A stretch of 64,000 nt of DNA from the NCBI GenBank assembly GCA_035222895.1, contig JAVYIG010007461.1, forward strand, positions 37,757-101,756, written 5' to 3'. Under the pieces are notes generated by a model, which saw nothing but the letters and a program-made list of their open reading frames with translations, was not told where the DNA came from and searched no databases. The stretch's first letter is position 1. Each line of letters starts with the position of its first letter. Below are positions 23,362 to 37,200 of this stretch, in pieces. The stretch is from Strongylocentrotus droebachiensis (taxonomy: Eukaryota; Echinodermata; Echinoidea; Camarodonta; Strongylocentrotidae). A program made the position numbers and the translations under genes.

Positions 23362-24598
23362 AAGTTATCTACGACAACTCTACGACATATGCACTAGATC
23401 TCCTTTAGGAATAAACTGCATAATGAATTGAAAATTCATGTTTTTATTAGATTATTAGATTAAGTAATGTATCCAAGAATGAACTTGACGTAAACCCCAA
23501 TCAATCATCTACTTCCGGTGCAGATGGTAGAACCCATCTATGCAAATTAGCCATCGGATACACATCCGACGTTGGCGGTAATCATGCTATCGATTTGCAG
23601 CTATTCATAGCTACTCATGATGACCAATCATTATTTATCACTGTCTCCCCGCTCATCACGTGATCATTTTGATGAGTATAATAATCCGCTCTGTTGGGTA
23701 AAGACAGGCATCTTTGTAAATGAGACTGCTATACCTTATCTTTTGTGAACGATGATTGTATCATCCGTTCTTAGTTTTTGCTATCAACGCCTCTCAAATG
23801 AAATTAACGTACTTGTTGAATGTTCACCCCAAAGGGTAAGGGTGTAAGTAAAAGGGACGTGATTAAACACTCCTCCCTGCTAAACTCATGTGGGCAAGTA
23901 TAATACTATTCTCTGGCAAGTTTATGACATTTTAAGCATCGTTTAACAATCTTACCTGATATTTAACAATCATTCATGGAAAATTGAATCTAGTAGCCTC
24001 CCCTGTAAAATATTTCCGTTATGTATCACATGAATATGTTGTCCATATCTGTTATCTCTCTGTCTCTCTGTCTCTTTCTTTCTCTTTCTGCGTCTCACCA
24101 ATCTCATGACTCTCTTTCTTTCGCTGTGTGGAGAATTTTTCAGCAAATGTGATCCTCCAAGAACTTCCCAATTGAAACGGTCTAGAACCACCTCTAAGAG
24201 GTGATGCTCTTGACCTCGGGGCTTGCTAGCAATCCTTTGATTGACTCGTATTTCAACTGCAGCGAGACCCAGGACACCATCTCTCAACGCGCACAACATC
24301 CCAGAGAACTCCATCCCAACCCACCGCCTCATCTATGCAAATGAGATGCCCCATGTTGTCCATCTGTCTGCATCCATTACACACTATTGAAGGCGAGAGC
24401 TGGGAGGGATTCGTATTGTGGCACTTTCTATTTCCTCTAGCTTGCCGCGTTTCAGCCTAGTTCATCTGCTGCTCTTCTCTTCTCTCACTCCTCATGGGTG
24501 CTTTATTTGTTTTCTCTTCGAACAGGGTTTGCTCACCCACTCACGGCTTCATCTGACTCCAGATTCCATCTCGTTATTTGACATCTACCTACCTGACA

Positions 24599-24599
<1 letters not shown>
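23362..24599. other. Non-coding stretch; one unexplained minus-strand open frame
   Basis: A 120-residue minus-strand frame (23970-24332) has ordinary amino-acid composition in its first two thirds (for example RDGVLGLAAVEIRVNQRI) but resembles nothing I recognise and ends in a CT-tract-derived Arg/Lys run. A TCACGTGA E-box lies at 23656-23663. Confidence 0.3.
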
Positions 24600-24637
<38 letters not shown>

Positions 24638-24745
24638 TTCTCTTTCTCTTTCTCTTTCTCTCTCTCTCCCTTTTCCTTCTCGCATTATCTCTTTTTCTCC
24701 CCTCCACTCTCAGTATCTTGCCCTCTCTCTCTCTATCTTTCACAT
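24600..24745. repeat. CT microsatellite
   Basis: (CT)n with T runs and ctttctctttctc variants. Confidence 0.85.
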
Positions 24746-26324
24746 AATATTTTTCTTTCATGATAATAGTCTTGCCTTCACAGGCGATAGGGGGGGGGGG
24801 CGGAGGGTATCCAGGCCCCCGATAGTTTCGAAACATATTCGGGCAACCGATCTATCAATCTATTGTCATTATGTCTGCCTTTGTATGTGTGTCCAACTCC
24901 CTTCTTTGTCTTCTAAAATGCATTTCTATTTCTTCTCTTTTTCATCTCATGAATTATGCTTAGTTTAAATACTAATGCGTTATAAACTTTCTGGCGACAA
25001 TTCAAATACTCATGAAATCAGACGACCGCACTCATGAGAATTATCCTAATAATCTTTATGCCTTTTCTGTCACTCTGACTTATTAACAAACAAAGCTGAA
25101 TCAGAGAGAGAAACGCTACTCCATTTCAGAATTGTTGCCAGGAAAATTTACATTAGATCGTCTGTCTGCTCTTGCAAGATTAATCGGAATGAAAGTATTT
25201 TTTCCCGCGTAAATCTACAAAGCCACACGCAAGAGTCAACATTGCGATTTTTTGTTTCGTTTGCTAGTTGAATTAATGGGAAACGTGAGTGGAAGACAAC
25301 ACGACGAGAGCATTTTCTATGGTAGAAAGCGAAGCGGAAGAATCGGCGACTGGCGGTTGCGAAATTGCACAGCAAATAATGAAATTAAGTGTCAGCTAGC
25401 TAGCGCTGAATATTGTCGGCTCCAATGTATCCGTTTATTTGATTGAAAGCCTCTTCACACACGAACTTCCTATACTCTCACTTACATTCTAAAATTATGA
25501 AAATGATTTAGTGTTTCAAAATACACACTGTTCATATTGCACCTGAATATATTGCCATATTGATTGCTATTATTTCGTTCAATTCCACATAAACGGGTTG
25601 TGCTAACAAGTCATGATGTTAATTAAATTATAATTTAGATCACAAACTGGTTTCAATAACATCAAATAAATACATATACATACATACAATGTATATAATA
25701 TATTTCCCCTTCAAAAGAATTTATTTTCAGTGATGAACATAATTGATGACAAGTCCATAGATTTAAATGCAAATCTCATGAAAATACTGAAATTTAGGGC
25801 TTTTCCTGAAGGGCCTTGCCTCCTTATGAGTAAATTGAGCGAGCAGAATTTGTGAGCTTAATTTAGTTCTAGTCCATCGGTCCCTATAGTTATAAACTTC
25901 CCTTTTGAAGCAATTACAAAGAACAATTTTGTTCTAGTTATCATTTATTGTTTGTTTGTTTGATTGATTTTATTTCTGCGTTCAAAAAGATACTAATTCA
26001 AATTCAAAGTACAAACATTCGAACAATAACAAATACAATGAATAAAATCTTTACAAACGTAATTAAATAGAAAATCATATACAATTATATCATACAATAA
26101 ACATGTACGAAACATACAAATAAGATAAGAAATATAAAGTAAATATTTTCGATAAATTAGAGAGGTAGGCTAATTTAGAACGCAGGAGACCACCATCGTG
26201 AGCGGTTAGGCTGGAGATGGATGGCGGCCTCATAATTTGTGTTAATGCTGATTGTGTTGATTAGATGAATCATAGTTTCTTGCAGTTCACTTTCCTATTT
26301 TGCTTTAATCCCATTTCCGACTAG
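24746..26324. other. Stretch upstream of CAT gene 1 exon 1
   Basis: No gene recognised. 25,940-26,110 has tttgtttgtttgattgattttattt followed by many acaaa/aataa words, as in 3' ends of LINEs on the minus strand, but without coding remnant. Confidence 0.35.
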
Positions 26325-26344
26325 GACCAGAAGCAGCTCACACC

Positions 26345-26618
26345 ATGGGCTTCAAAGACAAAGTGACGGCCATCTTGCGTCGTCTAGTCCGGACCAAGTC
26401 CCTGGATCTGTACAGTGCCAAGTCCACCGATGAAGAGGATGGGAACGTTCCAGGCCGCCTACCAAAGTGCCTCACCACGTTAGACCTGGTCTCACTCGGT
26501 GTAGGTAGCTGCATGGGTACAGGGATGTACGTGGTGTCTGGTCTGGTCGCCAGGGAGATGGCTGGTCCCGGTGTCATACTCTCCTTTACCATTGCCGCTC
26601 TTGCGTCAATTCTGTCAG
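26345..26618 (+). CDS. CAT gene 1, coding exon 1
   Basis: Encodes residues 1-91: a basic cytosolic N-terminus, then [20 protein letters not shown], the family's entry into membrane segment 1. The donor at 26619 is gtaagg, leaving one base of the next codon (phase 1). The exon starts inside a longer transcribed exon, because ctag just before 26325 makes an acceptor followed by 20 bases of 5' UTR. A C-homopolymer begins only 25 bases after the donor. Confidence 0.92.
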
Positions 26619-29600
26619 GTAAGGAAACTCTCCAGGGGGTGTCCCCCCCCCCCCCCCCCCCCCACCGGAGGGATACCATGCGTGTTACCACAATGTCCGG
26701 TAAAGGGGTACTTTTCACGCACCAAAGTCCGGCTCATAGTACACAAAAGCCCGTTTTACACCCCGGACTTAGGGGGTGTTTTCAAAAGGAGGGAACATGC
26801 ATATGCGTACCCTGAATAACACTGAGTGGGGGGGGGGGGGGGGGGGGGTTACAAAAAATTGTCATCAGTGACAAATGACAGGTTGTGTTATAAGCTACTG
26901 AAATCATTGCTTCTGATTGGTTATCAGCAGATTTGTCACTGATTTTTGTCATTTGTCATTGAAGAAAGGTTTTATGAAACGGATCCCAGGACTTCGTCAA
27001 CACGTCAGATCTCTCTAGGACTGCAACTTTAAATGAATGCTCCGTGAGAAAGTGACATCATATTTATATATACAGTCAAACCTGTAAATTAAAGCGACCG
27101 CCCAAGGGAAACACAAAAGTGGTATTTGTAGACAGGTGGTCTTAGTAGACAGGTTCCTTTAATAAAAGTTTCAATGAGAAGCCATTTTCAAGGGAAACAA
27201 CAAAATTTGTTTTTTGTAGACAGGTGGTCACTAAAGCAAGGTGTGACTGTATAAAATAAATGCACAACGACCCAAAGTGCAACCACTTGTCTGAATAACT
27301 AGCGCATAAAATAGTTGCCTTGACAAGCTTGATTGGCGCAGGTAATAACGCAATCAAAATGATTCTCTTGAGGAACAGGCAACAACAATTACTACTTAGA
27401 GCTACGCCATTAGGGACTTTTAGATTTGCACGTTGACATAGTGGACTGCTATCTGTGACGTCCTTTTAAGGCACTGTGACTTCCTTATAAGGCACTGATA
27501 GTGCCTATATTATAGTATAGTATTTATTTTACGTTTTAAAAACAAACATATAACACAAGTTTATACATAGCGTTAATAAAACGGCTGGATAGCCCATATT
27601 TAGCTGTGCCAGGCATAAAACTATTGAGAGTTGAGGCATTTCTTACAATTACAAGGAGATTATTATAAGCCATAGCGCCTCTATACTTAAAAGTTCTTTT
27701 CAGAAATCCAGTATTAGGCGTATATAGACTTCCGCCAAAGCGTAAGTGGTATTCGTGCACAGAGATACTCTATAAAGGTCTGACATGTAAACGGACGCCA
27801 CACGTAACAGTCCACTATGTCGACGTGCAAATCTATAAGTCCCTATTACCTCGCTCCTCTCATGGCGGCTCCACACGGAAATTCTTTTGCAGACCAAAGA
27901 TCCTAGGGCAAACTGAGAGCCTGTTTCTTTTGATTATTTATTCATCTTGTATATCTTTATTTCATTATTTATTACCTTTTCAATGATAAATTCAACTTAG
28001 AAAGCTTTCATACAGCCAGTATGTCAAGTTGATGTCTATTTTCTCTACATCTTCCCCTTGATTACATAATATAATCATCCGTGTTTTCTCAAGGCACAAC
28101 CAATCATATTAGGTATCTCACCAGGTGACTATTGCCAGTTACTCATCGCTCGCAAAGGTCAATCCACGTCCCTCCTGAATTTAGAATGAGCGCCACAATT
28201 CTCTACCGATGCCTGCGTGGTTCCACTCTATACCCTCTCGTGTGCTTTATTCCTAACCATGGTAAACAGATGACATGGGTGTATGCAAAGTCATGCCTTA
28301 GTGGAGCTACTTAACTCTTTAAATGCCACACAAGCGATCTCCCTGTGTCACACTGAATTTAACATGGGTTAGATATATCAAATGCTTCAGGACCATTCAA
28401 TGTTTCCAATGAAATCTTAATCATTACCGATAGAAGGGTTGTCATGGGGCTAGTCGAGACCGGAATGGGTAATTTCTTGTGTTGGATAACAGGCATGAAA
28501 CCAGCACCCCCTCTAAATGACTATACACACTACGCCCCTACGCCACTGGTATCGAAGCGCAGCATTTTATCAATAATAGACTCAATATCGAGTAATTCAA
28601 GAAAGCACAATTGACACTATACAGCATACATGTACCTGCACATATATTTAGTTTACACGTGAAGTGACTGTAGGCATTAGCCGAATTATTTATTTACAAG
28701 TATAAATTGCAATTTGGCGCTCAGTTGAGGCACAATTTATGTTCCTGTTATAGTAATTTGTATTAAGTATTGTTATCAATAGAGTATCTTTTCAACAACC
28801 CTGATAAAACTATGGAAAGGGAAAATATCACCATTGAGTATTTTTGAGCACTTACCTGTATCTTCATATTATAACAGGGTGTTTTTTGTTAAAGTACTGT
28901 AATTTTAATAATAATTGTTTCCATTAACATAGTTTCGTATAAATACGAAAGACATAACTTTAAAACATCCTCCGGAATTAGCTACATTCCCCCGAGAAGT
29001 GGGATATTCTCAAGAATATGTACCATACTATAATATGCAATGACTATAAGTAAGTAGCGCTTCAGGTAATGAAAGTCTGAAGATTAAACTAGACTAGATA
29101 TTGTAGTCAGGCGCAGATAAACTTTTTAATTTTGAATAACTAAAAACTGTGAAAAGTCTCGAAATATAACCTTTTTGTAAAGGGTGCCACTCTAACTTTT
29201 GTGAGGTATTTTTCAAACATCAACACGAGATCTTAGGGTGTTGGAATTATAAGACATAAAGCAAAGAATTAAACATTAGCTATCCTCTCCCCCTCTAAAG
29301 ATAAACAGAAACAATAGCATTCTACTATATTCTGCAGCACCGTATTGTTTCGATTGTGCGTATCATATCGCTATAGGCCTACCTGACTGCCTTTTTCTTT
29401 AGTATCTACTTCTTTTTCTTCTTTTTTCCTTTTTCTCATTTTCTTTATCTTCTTCCCTTAAAAGAGCACTTCGTTTTATTTTTATTGCATCTAAATTTGT
29501 ATGACCGCAACCTACTTTATTGAGAGAAAGAAAAAAATGAAAAACCCAATCCATAAACAAAAATAAACCTCGTAAAATCGGTGGAGATTTCTAATGACGT

Positions 29601-31000
29601 CAAACGGGTAACATAAACCCACGCCCTTAAGGAATAAGCTTTCTAAATGTTTATTTATCTATGCACTACTTATAGAGTATTGAGTACTAACGGCGAGGTC
29701 ACATAACCCTCCATTAGAATACAGCCTTTTAGATAGGACAAGTCAAAAAATCTCCGCGATGTCTCATGTATTATCTCAGAAAATTTCAACGGATTTCCTC
29801 ACCATGCTCGCTGAATATGTCGAAACAAAATTAGAATCGATAGAATAGATGAGTGGTTAGTTTGTGAAAGTAATGTTAATGTTTCCTTTCATATTATAAT
29901 TAAAGAATGTATTTGTAAATGTATCAGTGACTTACATGTCGGACATTCCATACTTTTCTGTACACGAGGTCTATGTCTGAAATGTAATTAATCATATCTA
30001 GAAATATTGGAAATTATCCAAAGTGGGAATAATTAACAGTACTCATGATAAAAAGAGCGTATCTATCTATTCTGCTTAAAATAACATGTTTATACATATC
30101 TGTTTGTTTTATTCTATGTGTAACTGTTTAAGTGTAAATAAGCTTTTAATTCACTCAAATTGAATTGTTCAATTGGACATGTAAAGGAGCCCCTTTGCTT
30201 CAATTCTGACTTTTCACATCTGTTCATAAACACGAATTCCAATTAATTAGCGGAAATGTTGCCTTGCCTAACATCGATCGCGCCTAAAATTATCACAATG
30301 TCGAGGCCCTTTCATCATCAGATATGACTCACTTTTATTGTGAAGGAAAAACAGAAAACACAGCGTATCATCTCTTTTAGAACCACTTCAATTTCAATTA
30401 AGTTCTGGTCGTTTTAATTAATTAGAAACAGGTGTGAAGATTCAATAATATATAGAGACGAGATAGGTGAGTCGTGTGCCCGGCAGGAGGGCGGAACGGA
30501 TGAAACACCAGCGGGAGTGCTTTCATAAAATGCAATAAGACTTATTTTCTATGACTGTACCTTCTTTCACTTTTCATAAATATCTACATGATGAATTTTA
30601 TTCTGCTCATCGTCCAAATGCATAACACGGATAGGTTATAGTTCTTTATTTCATACGGTTCCTATCATTGCATACTAAAACAGTTTAGAATTGGATTTTG
30701 AAGGAAAAAAACAATAATGTCATTATGCTTCATGTGCATTCGATTAGTCATTGTTCTTTCTAAGTACAAGGACAAAGATCTGTGGGATAGCGTCAAGAAA
30801 TTGCCATTTTAATGATTTTTGTATCCACATAAGAGAAGTCTGCGACGAAATTAAGGATTAGGGTTACGATTATCATAGGGTTATGGTTGTGTGTCTGTAA
30901 GTATGGGGTAAGGTTGGTCTATAGAATAATAACGATAAAGATTATGATAAAAAATAGTAATAGGCCTAATGGTAATAATAATAATGATTTAATGATAATG

Positions 31001-31035
<35 letters not shown>

Positions 31036-31069
31036 GATAATAATAATTATAATGATACTACTACTACTA

Positions 31070-31128
<59 letters not shown>

Positions 31129-31178
31129 GCTGCTGCTACTTCGACTACTACTGCTACTTCTACTACTGCTACTTCTAA

Positions 31179-31219
<41 letters not shown>

Positions 31220-31220
31220 A

Positions 31221-31253
<33 letters not shown>

Positions 31254-31255
31254 AT

Positions 31256-31286
<31 letters not shown>

Positions 31287-34200
31287 AACTACTACTACTT
31301 CTAATAATGATAATAATCGTTTCTTGTACATCGTTTTGTAAAGCGAAGCGCTTACAGTATTATTATCTGGTCATCACTGAATTCTGTAATACGATTCTGT
31401 ACATAATAGAGAGTACACTCTATTTAGAAACTCCGAGGAAGAACGGTCAACTTTGATCTGAAGCGGGGGATCCCTCGGTCTTCATTTTAGTTTCAATATT
31501 TTATTTTTCTAGAATAATCCAAGTAAAATATGTCAATGTTTTGTTTCTTTATGTGTCATGATGTTTGTATTTCATATTGAGTGATCGTAAATAACGCCAA
31601 CCATCCAACCAACTCTTCCACTTCCACAATGATGTTCGCATCGTACCGGCTACCAATCTAACACCTGGGGGTGTTTCACAAAGCCTTTTTTCAATGACAA
31701 ATGACAAAAATCAGTCACAAATCTGCTGACAACCAATCAGGAGCAAGGATTTCAGTAGCTTATAACAAAATATGTCATTTGTCACTGATGACAAGTTTTG
31801 TGAAACACCCCCTGGGTTGAGAGGCTCGATGTTGATAAAATGCCTTGCTGTAGGACATGCCTTTAAATACTCAAGTACCGTGCCGGGTATCGAACCCATG
31901 ACCATTTGCATTTCTATAGACGAGTAAATTAGACCACTTGACTACGACACCTCTACAAATTAGGTAACGGTTGGGTTCACCGATACATTTTACTCTTATC
32001 GTCGAGTGGAGAAAAAAACAACGATCGACCTGGCCAGTCTGTGACTCAGTTATCAGTACATGGGACGTCGATAGTATACAGTTCTCATCGGGATGGGTCC
32101 TGCGCTGATCAAGATTATTTTACCTAAACGCTTTAAAAGGTCCGATGGGACGTGGGATTATTCTCCGTCTACCCGAGTAGGTCGATAGCAAAGACTGATC
32201 AAGCTGATAGCGACTAGGTTGGATGGTTAGAGGCATTGACGTAGGGGGGGGGGGGGGGGGGGAGTGCACAGGGGAGAAGGGGGAGCATGGAGACATGGCC
32301 TTTTAATATATTGATATTCATATTAGTATCATTCTGAGGAAATACAGTGCGATGTATTTGAAAGGTTGAGATTGACAGCTCAAGGAATCAAGAAGAGGAA
32401 TAAGCGCCAAAAAAAATCGAACGGCGAAAAAAAAAACACGGGATAGAGAGAGAGAGAGAGAGAAAAAGAGAAGAGAACATGAACATAATACGATGCCTTC
32501 TTCCATCTCCATTAGTTGGCGTTATGAATGTGAACTGCCTCTCTGCTCTCCTTTTCCAGCTTAAAATGTACTAGAATTAACAACTGGAAGCGAAAAACGG
32601 GTAGAAGTACGACATCGGATCTATACGCTTTTCACATCAGTCCATTTGCTCGCGGAACCCTACTTTCATTTCAATAATTGATGTTTGCAATTAGCATAAT
32701 AGATAGGTCATGTGACCGTTCATTATAGTACACATTGGTACTAGTTACTACGCATGCTCCAGCGGTAATTGCTGCATTGTGAATTTATTACACTAGGCAC
32801 GTTTTGAGTTTGAGTTTATTGGTTTCACGTTTCACATGCAGATATAATACAGATAACAAAATATACATAAAAGACATCATATTGAGAAAAAAAAATGATT
32901 TTAGTAATTGACAAATTAATCAGACTATAGTTACATATCATCAAATATGTTTGACAACTAATATCATTTAAAGGGAACCCAGACAAGAGAAGTACAAACT
33001 GTGAAATATGCAGGAACCTATAGAAAAGCAGAGCTTGTAAAGAATAGGTTCCTGGGAGACTTGAAAATGACAGGGACAGAAAATGTCTACTTTAGAGAGA
33101 CGTACACAATTAAAAGTAAGACGGCAGTAATTTTACAAATAATTTGTTACGGGTTCAATAAAATACAATACAGAAAAGAAAAAAAATATACACTAAAACG
33201 AAGAAGAGTAACGAGCCAATAAATAGCAGAGTATGCACCTATTTCCACCACATGTTTGCACCACCTGAACGTTTATAAAAATCGAACACTAGAAGTCATG
33301 AATTATTCATTCCTTTCCTGTTAAAATTCACTTATGTCACACAAGCAAAAGAGAACGCCTAAAATTGCAAATGAATTTTAAAATGAATTGTAAAATGGTA
33401 CACGTTATAAGGAAAAAGAACATTATACATACAAAGTGCAATCATCATTATTATTGTGTGCATTCAGCACATGTAACTTGAGTTTATATTTAAATTGATG
33501 AATAAAAGAAGGGTGAAGTAAATCAGGATGCAGATTGTTCCAGAAAGATTGACCAGTATACACAATTGTTTTTGAGAAAATGTAGTGCGTCAACGGGGGA
33601 TGTGAAAAATCATTCCTTTTGCTGGTACGGTATGAATGAATATCCAAGTTCTTTGTGAAAAGAGAAGCAATAGAATCAGGCAATTCATTTGTTCTAACTT
33701 GAAACATGAAAATACCCAAATTAAAGAGAAATATACCAGACACATCTAAAAGGTTATTGTTGAAAAATTAGATGTTTGAATGTGCCCGGAAAACAGCATT
33801 GTGAATTATTCTCAGGGCTCTTTTTTGAATGACCAATAACTACGCAGTGGAGTCTTGGAGCAGTTGCCCCAAGCTAGAATACCGTAATTTAACGTTACGT
33901 TCTTAATTTCAAACCTACATGTAGATCAAACGCTATATCTAACCATTAACCTAACCGTATACCCTTTTCTAAAAAACCTGAATTTTGTTTTAATGACGCT
34001 GGAAAATTTGATGCTTATTCTATAATAAAATAAAAACGATTTTGACGAAGAGGGAAAGGATTTACGTGTGCCATCCAAATCTTTGGACTGCTGATGAAAA
34101 CAAATGGTGTCAGGATTTGGGGGATATTACATTCCCCTCTCCAATGTAAACTTTAATCCTGTAAAAAGGAACTAAATCTGATGATTAAAATGAATATACG

Positions 34201-37200
34201 TAAATCATGTCTAATCATGAAGTCAAGTTCTTATTTCTATTTCATGACCCAATCTCTTTTGCTTATTATTTTTTCAATTTGTTTTAATATTTTTATTTCA
34301 CCTCCAAAGGTAAAAGCAAATGATAAAGCTTATAATTAACTTCCGTTCCAATATTTTAATGTTGCTTGAAAAGAATGTGTACGTAACAGCATTCATATTA
34401 ACCTAAAGACTTCAAGAATGGGTCTTGAATTTCATGATATAAGATCATTGATCAGTCATTCTGCTCGCATCGTGAGCCAATCAATAGACCAATTTATCTA
34501 ACCTTGATATCAAGTTATCCGGAATAAACGATGAACAACAGAAGAATGGAAGAGTTGTCCATGAGTCACAATTGACAAACCAAACTGCAAATTCACATCA
34601 ACATGCAAACATTCACAATTTCCTTGATTTTTGTCTCTCAAAATTTCGCCATGCGTCAATAATTCAAGTTAATTCAGAAGTTGAATTGCCATTTAATGTT
34701 TACACATCATCAACTAGGATTTCAAAATTAATTATGTAATGTACATGTAATAATAATAGTAATAAAAACGTTACTTATAAAGCGCTCACCACCGAAGTCT
34801 CTATTAGCGCTATAACAAACAAAATAGACTGATAAACAATTACATATTAAACAAAACAAACAAAATGCAAATAAACCTACAAATTACAATACATATGAAA
34901 TACACATCAATGTGAACAGAGTAAGTTAATCATCAAAAGCATGTACAAGTACATGAAGTTTAAATGAATGTGTCTTAATATTTTCTTCACAGGAGATCTC
35001 AATGATCCACCTTGCCCATGTTGTATCTATCACATGCACACTCCATCTCGATAGAGAGAGAGGGAGAAATTATGTCTCATTATCCACACCGACGACGATG
35101 AGGACCTGGCTCAGTCATCTTCTCCTTCCTTCCTGGGAATCTAATTTTCATCCCGAGACTGATTCAGTTTCCATGGAAACAGAAATTGCTCTCATTTATT
35201 TACACAGGCGGTAGACCGCTCTCGTGTGTGAGTGCGCGTGATCACGTGACCTCTACATCACTCCGATATGTCCCTGATATTTTGCGAGCCTGTGCATGAA
35301 TTATCGATATGATCGACTCGTTTTGTTGTATTATAGTAGTCATCTTGGTGTAGTACTGAATAGGATTCTCTTTATAGTAGTAATGGCTGTATGCGTCATC
35401 GTTACGTGGCTTGTAAAACACAGTTGGAAATTTGAAGACAAAGCTATTTTTGTCTTAGAGTGGTTGAGGTACAATAAGAATGAATCGTGTTACGACTTTT
35501 ACGATGTAATGGAATATCGTGTTGTAAAATAGGACAAACAAGCTAATGTTATGTTTAGCTATAATGTATGTCGTTGTAATTTATATATAAAGTCCTTCTG
35601 ACGTAATTAATGTTTTTGTTTAGTACCCCAGATAAGATTTCCTTTAACAGACAATCATAACCATTTTAATTGAGGCCAATATTATGCGTACTTGACGCTG
35701 TTGTTGGGGAACGTAATACAGGACATCATGATATATTTCACTGATGTTAACTTTTGCAGTTTAACGTGCAATAAATATTAATACTTTAAGTAAACCTTAT
35801 CATTTTCACCCACAATATTGACTGACAGTAACCGCGACAAGCATCATGCTGCCTTTATATTTTGGTATTATACATTTTTGTCGAAATATATTTCCTTCTT
35901 TGGAATGATATTCCTATATCATATTCTAAATAATCTCTCTTTGCAGCAGGTGTTTGCCTATGGTAGCTTCTTATTGCAATACGGCAAAAATAGGAAAAAA
36001 ATATGCTGGTATAAACTTGTTTTGGTAAATTTCATAGGTCTGTATCAGAGTTTCCCTTAAGAGCTTGAGTATAATGAATGACTCGAGCAGGTGTTATGTG
36101 CTTTGTTGTTGGTTATCCTTGTTGAAAGAAGCCTGGGGTACTTCCTATATTTGTTTTGTTGGCTTGCCTTTGAATTCAGTGAAGAAGGAAAAAAGGTATT
36201 TAGGTCTATCTTACTCCATTCCTTTTTTCTAACCATTCACAATCTCTCCCTCTATCTCTCTTCTCTATTCATCTCCATTTTCTTAGTACATTTTTTTTCG
36301 TTTCTCTATCTATCTATTTAACCTGTCTTTCTTATCTTGGAGTAAAAATCCACTTTTCAGGAGTCATATTTGAGAGATCACTTCTTCTAAATTGAAACCA
36401 CTCTAAATTAATGATTGAAATATTCTTTTCAATACAAACTAGCATTTATTTTCTTTCGTTTTATTCATTTCTTTTTGTCATATCAACGAATATACTCAAG
36501 TAATAAATGTCTACATACATAATGACATACATGTATACGATTGAACAGAGCATGTAAACAGTTTCACAACAAGGAAGACGACTTTCATCCTAAAAAGTTT
36601 TATGAGAGGATTCCACTATGTTTTTAATCGGATTTCCACTTCAACGCGTTTATCCCTATCATGAATCCCATCCCTGTACATGCATGATGAGAGTGGATCA
36701 CATTGTCCCCTTTCCTTTATCTTCCTCCTCTCTCTTTCCATTCTTGTCCTCTTTCATACAATCCATTCGAGTGAATACGTCTTCCACATATTTAGAAGAC
36801 GAAGATTAATTCGGCATGAAGTCTGCAGCTGGCTAGCCGGTTCATTACTCTATCAAATTACCATTTTTATATTGGGCATCATCGTCTAATGAGGAACGTA
36901 GGCCGAATTGTCGGACAGTCCACAATATTATTGTTAAACCTCAGTCACACCGTTAAACAGACTCCAAACCTACCGATTATAGGCCATTATACCAGGTCAC
37001 ACTACCGAGACCGATACCTGACCGACACCAGACCGACACCAGACCGACACCAGACCGATCCACAGACCGAACAGAAATTACATCACAACGAATCGTCTTA
37101 ATATCGGTTGGTTTTGAGACAATGTGGAGTGGCAGTGTGACTAAAGTTTGAACAGATTTCAGACCGACCGATTCTTGATTCTATATCCCCCAGTCACACC

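Larger units (their letters stand above)
33906..36936. other. CAT gene 1 intron 1, mostly AT-rich; possible regulatory block near 35.0-35.3 kb
   Basis: Apart from the SINE tail at 34748 and a GC-richer island at 34,990-35,300, I see only AT-rich sequence; frames at 35296-36321 are AT-driven. Confidence 0.4.

Noticed and set aside
30887-31456. 189-codon leucine/isoleucine-rich frame
   Set aside because: Translation of TAA and ACT trinucleotide arrays; no support as a gene.
32802-33905. Considered whether the reverse-transcriptase remnant is retroviral or LTR-type
   Set aside because: The motifs are the C-terminal part of a non-LTR LINE, with short 3' repeats and no LTR, integrase or protease.
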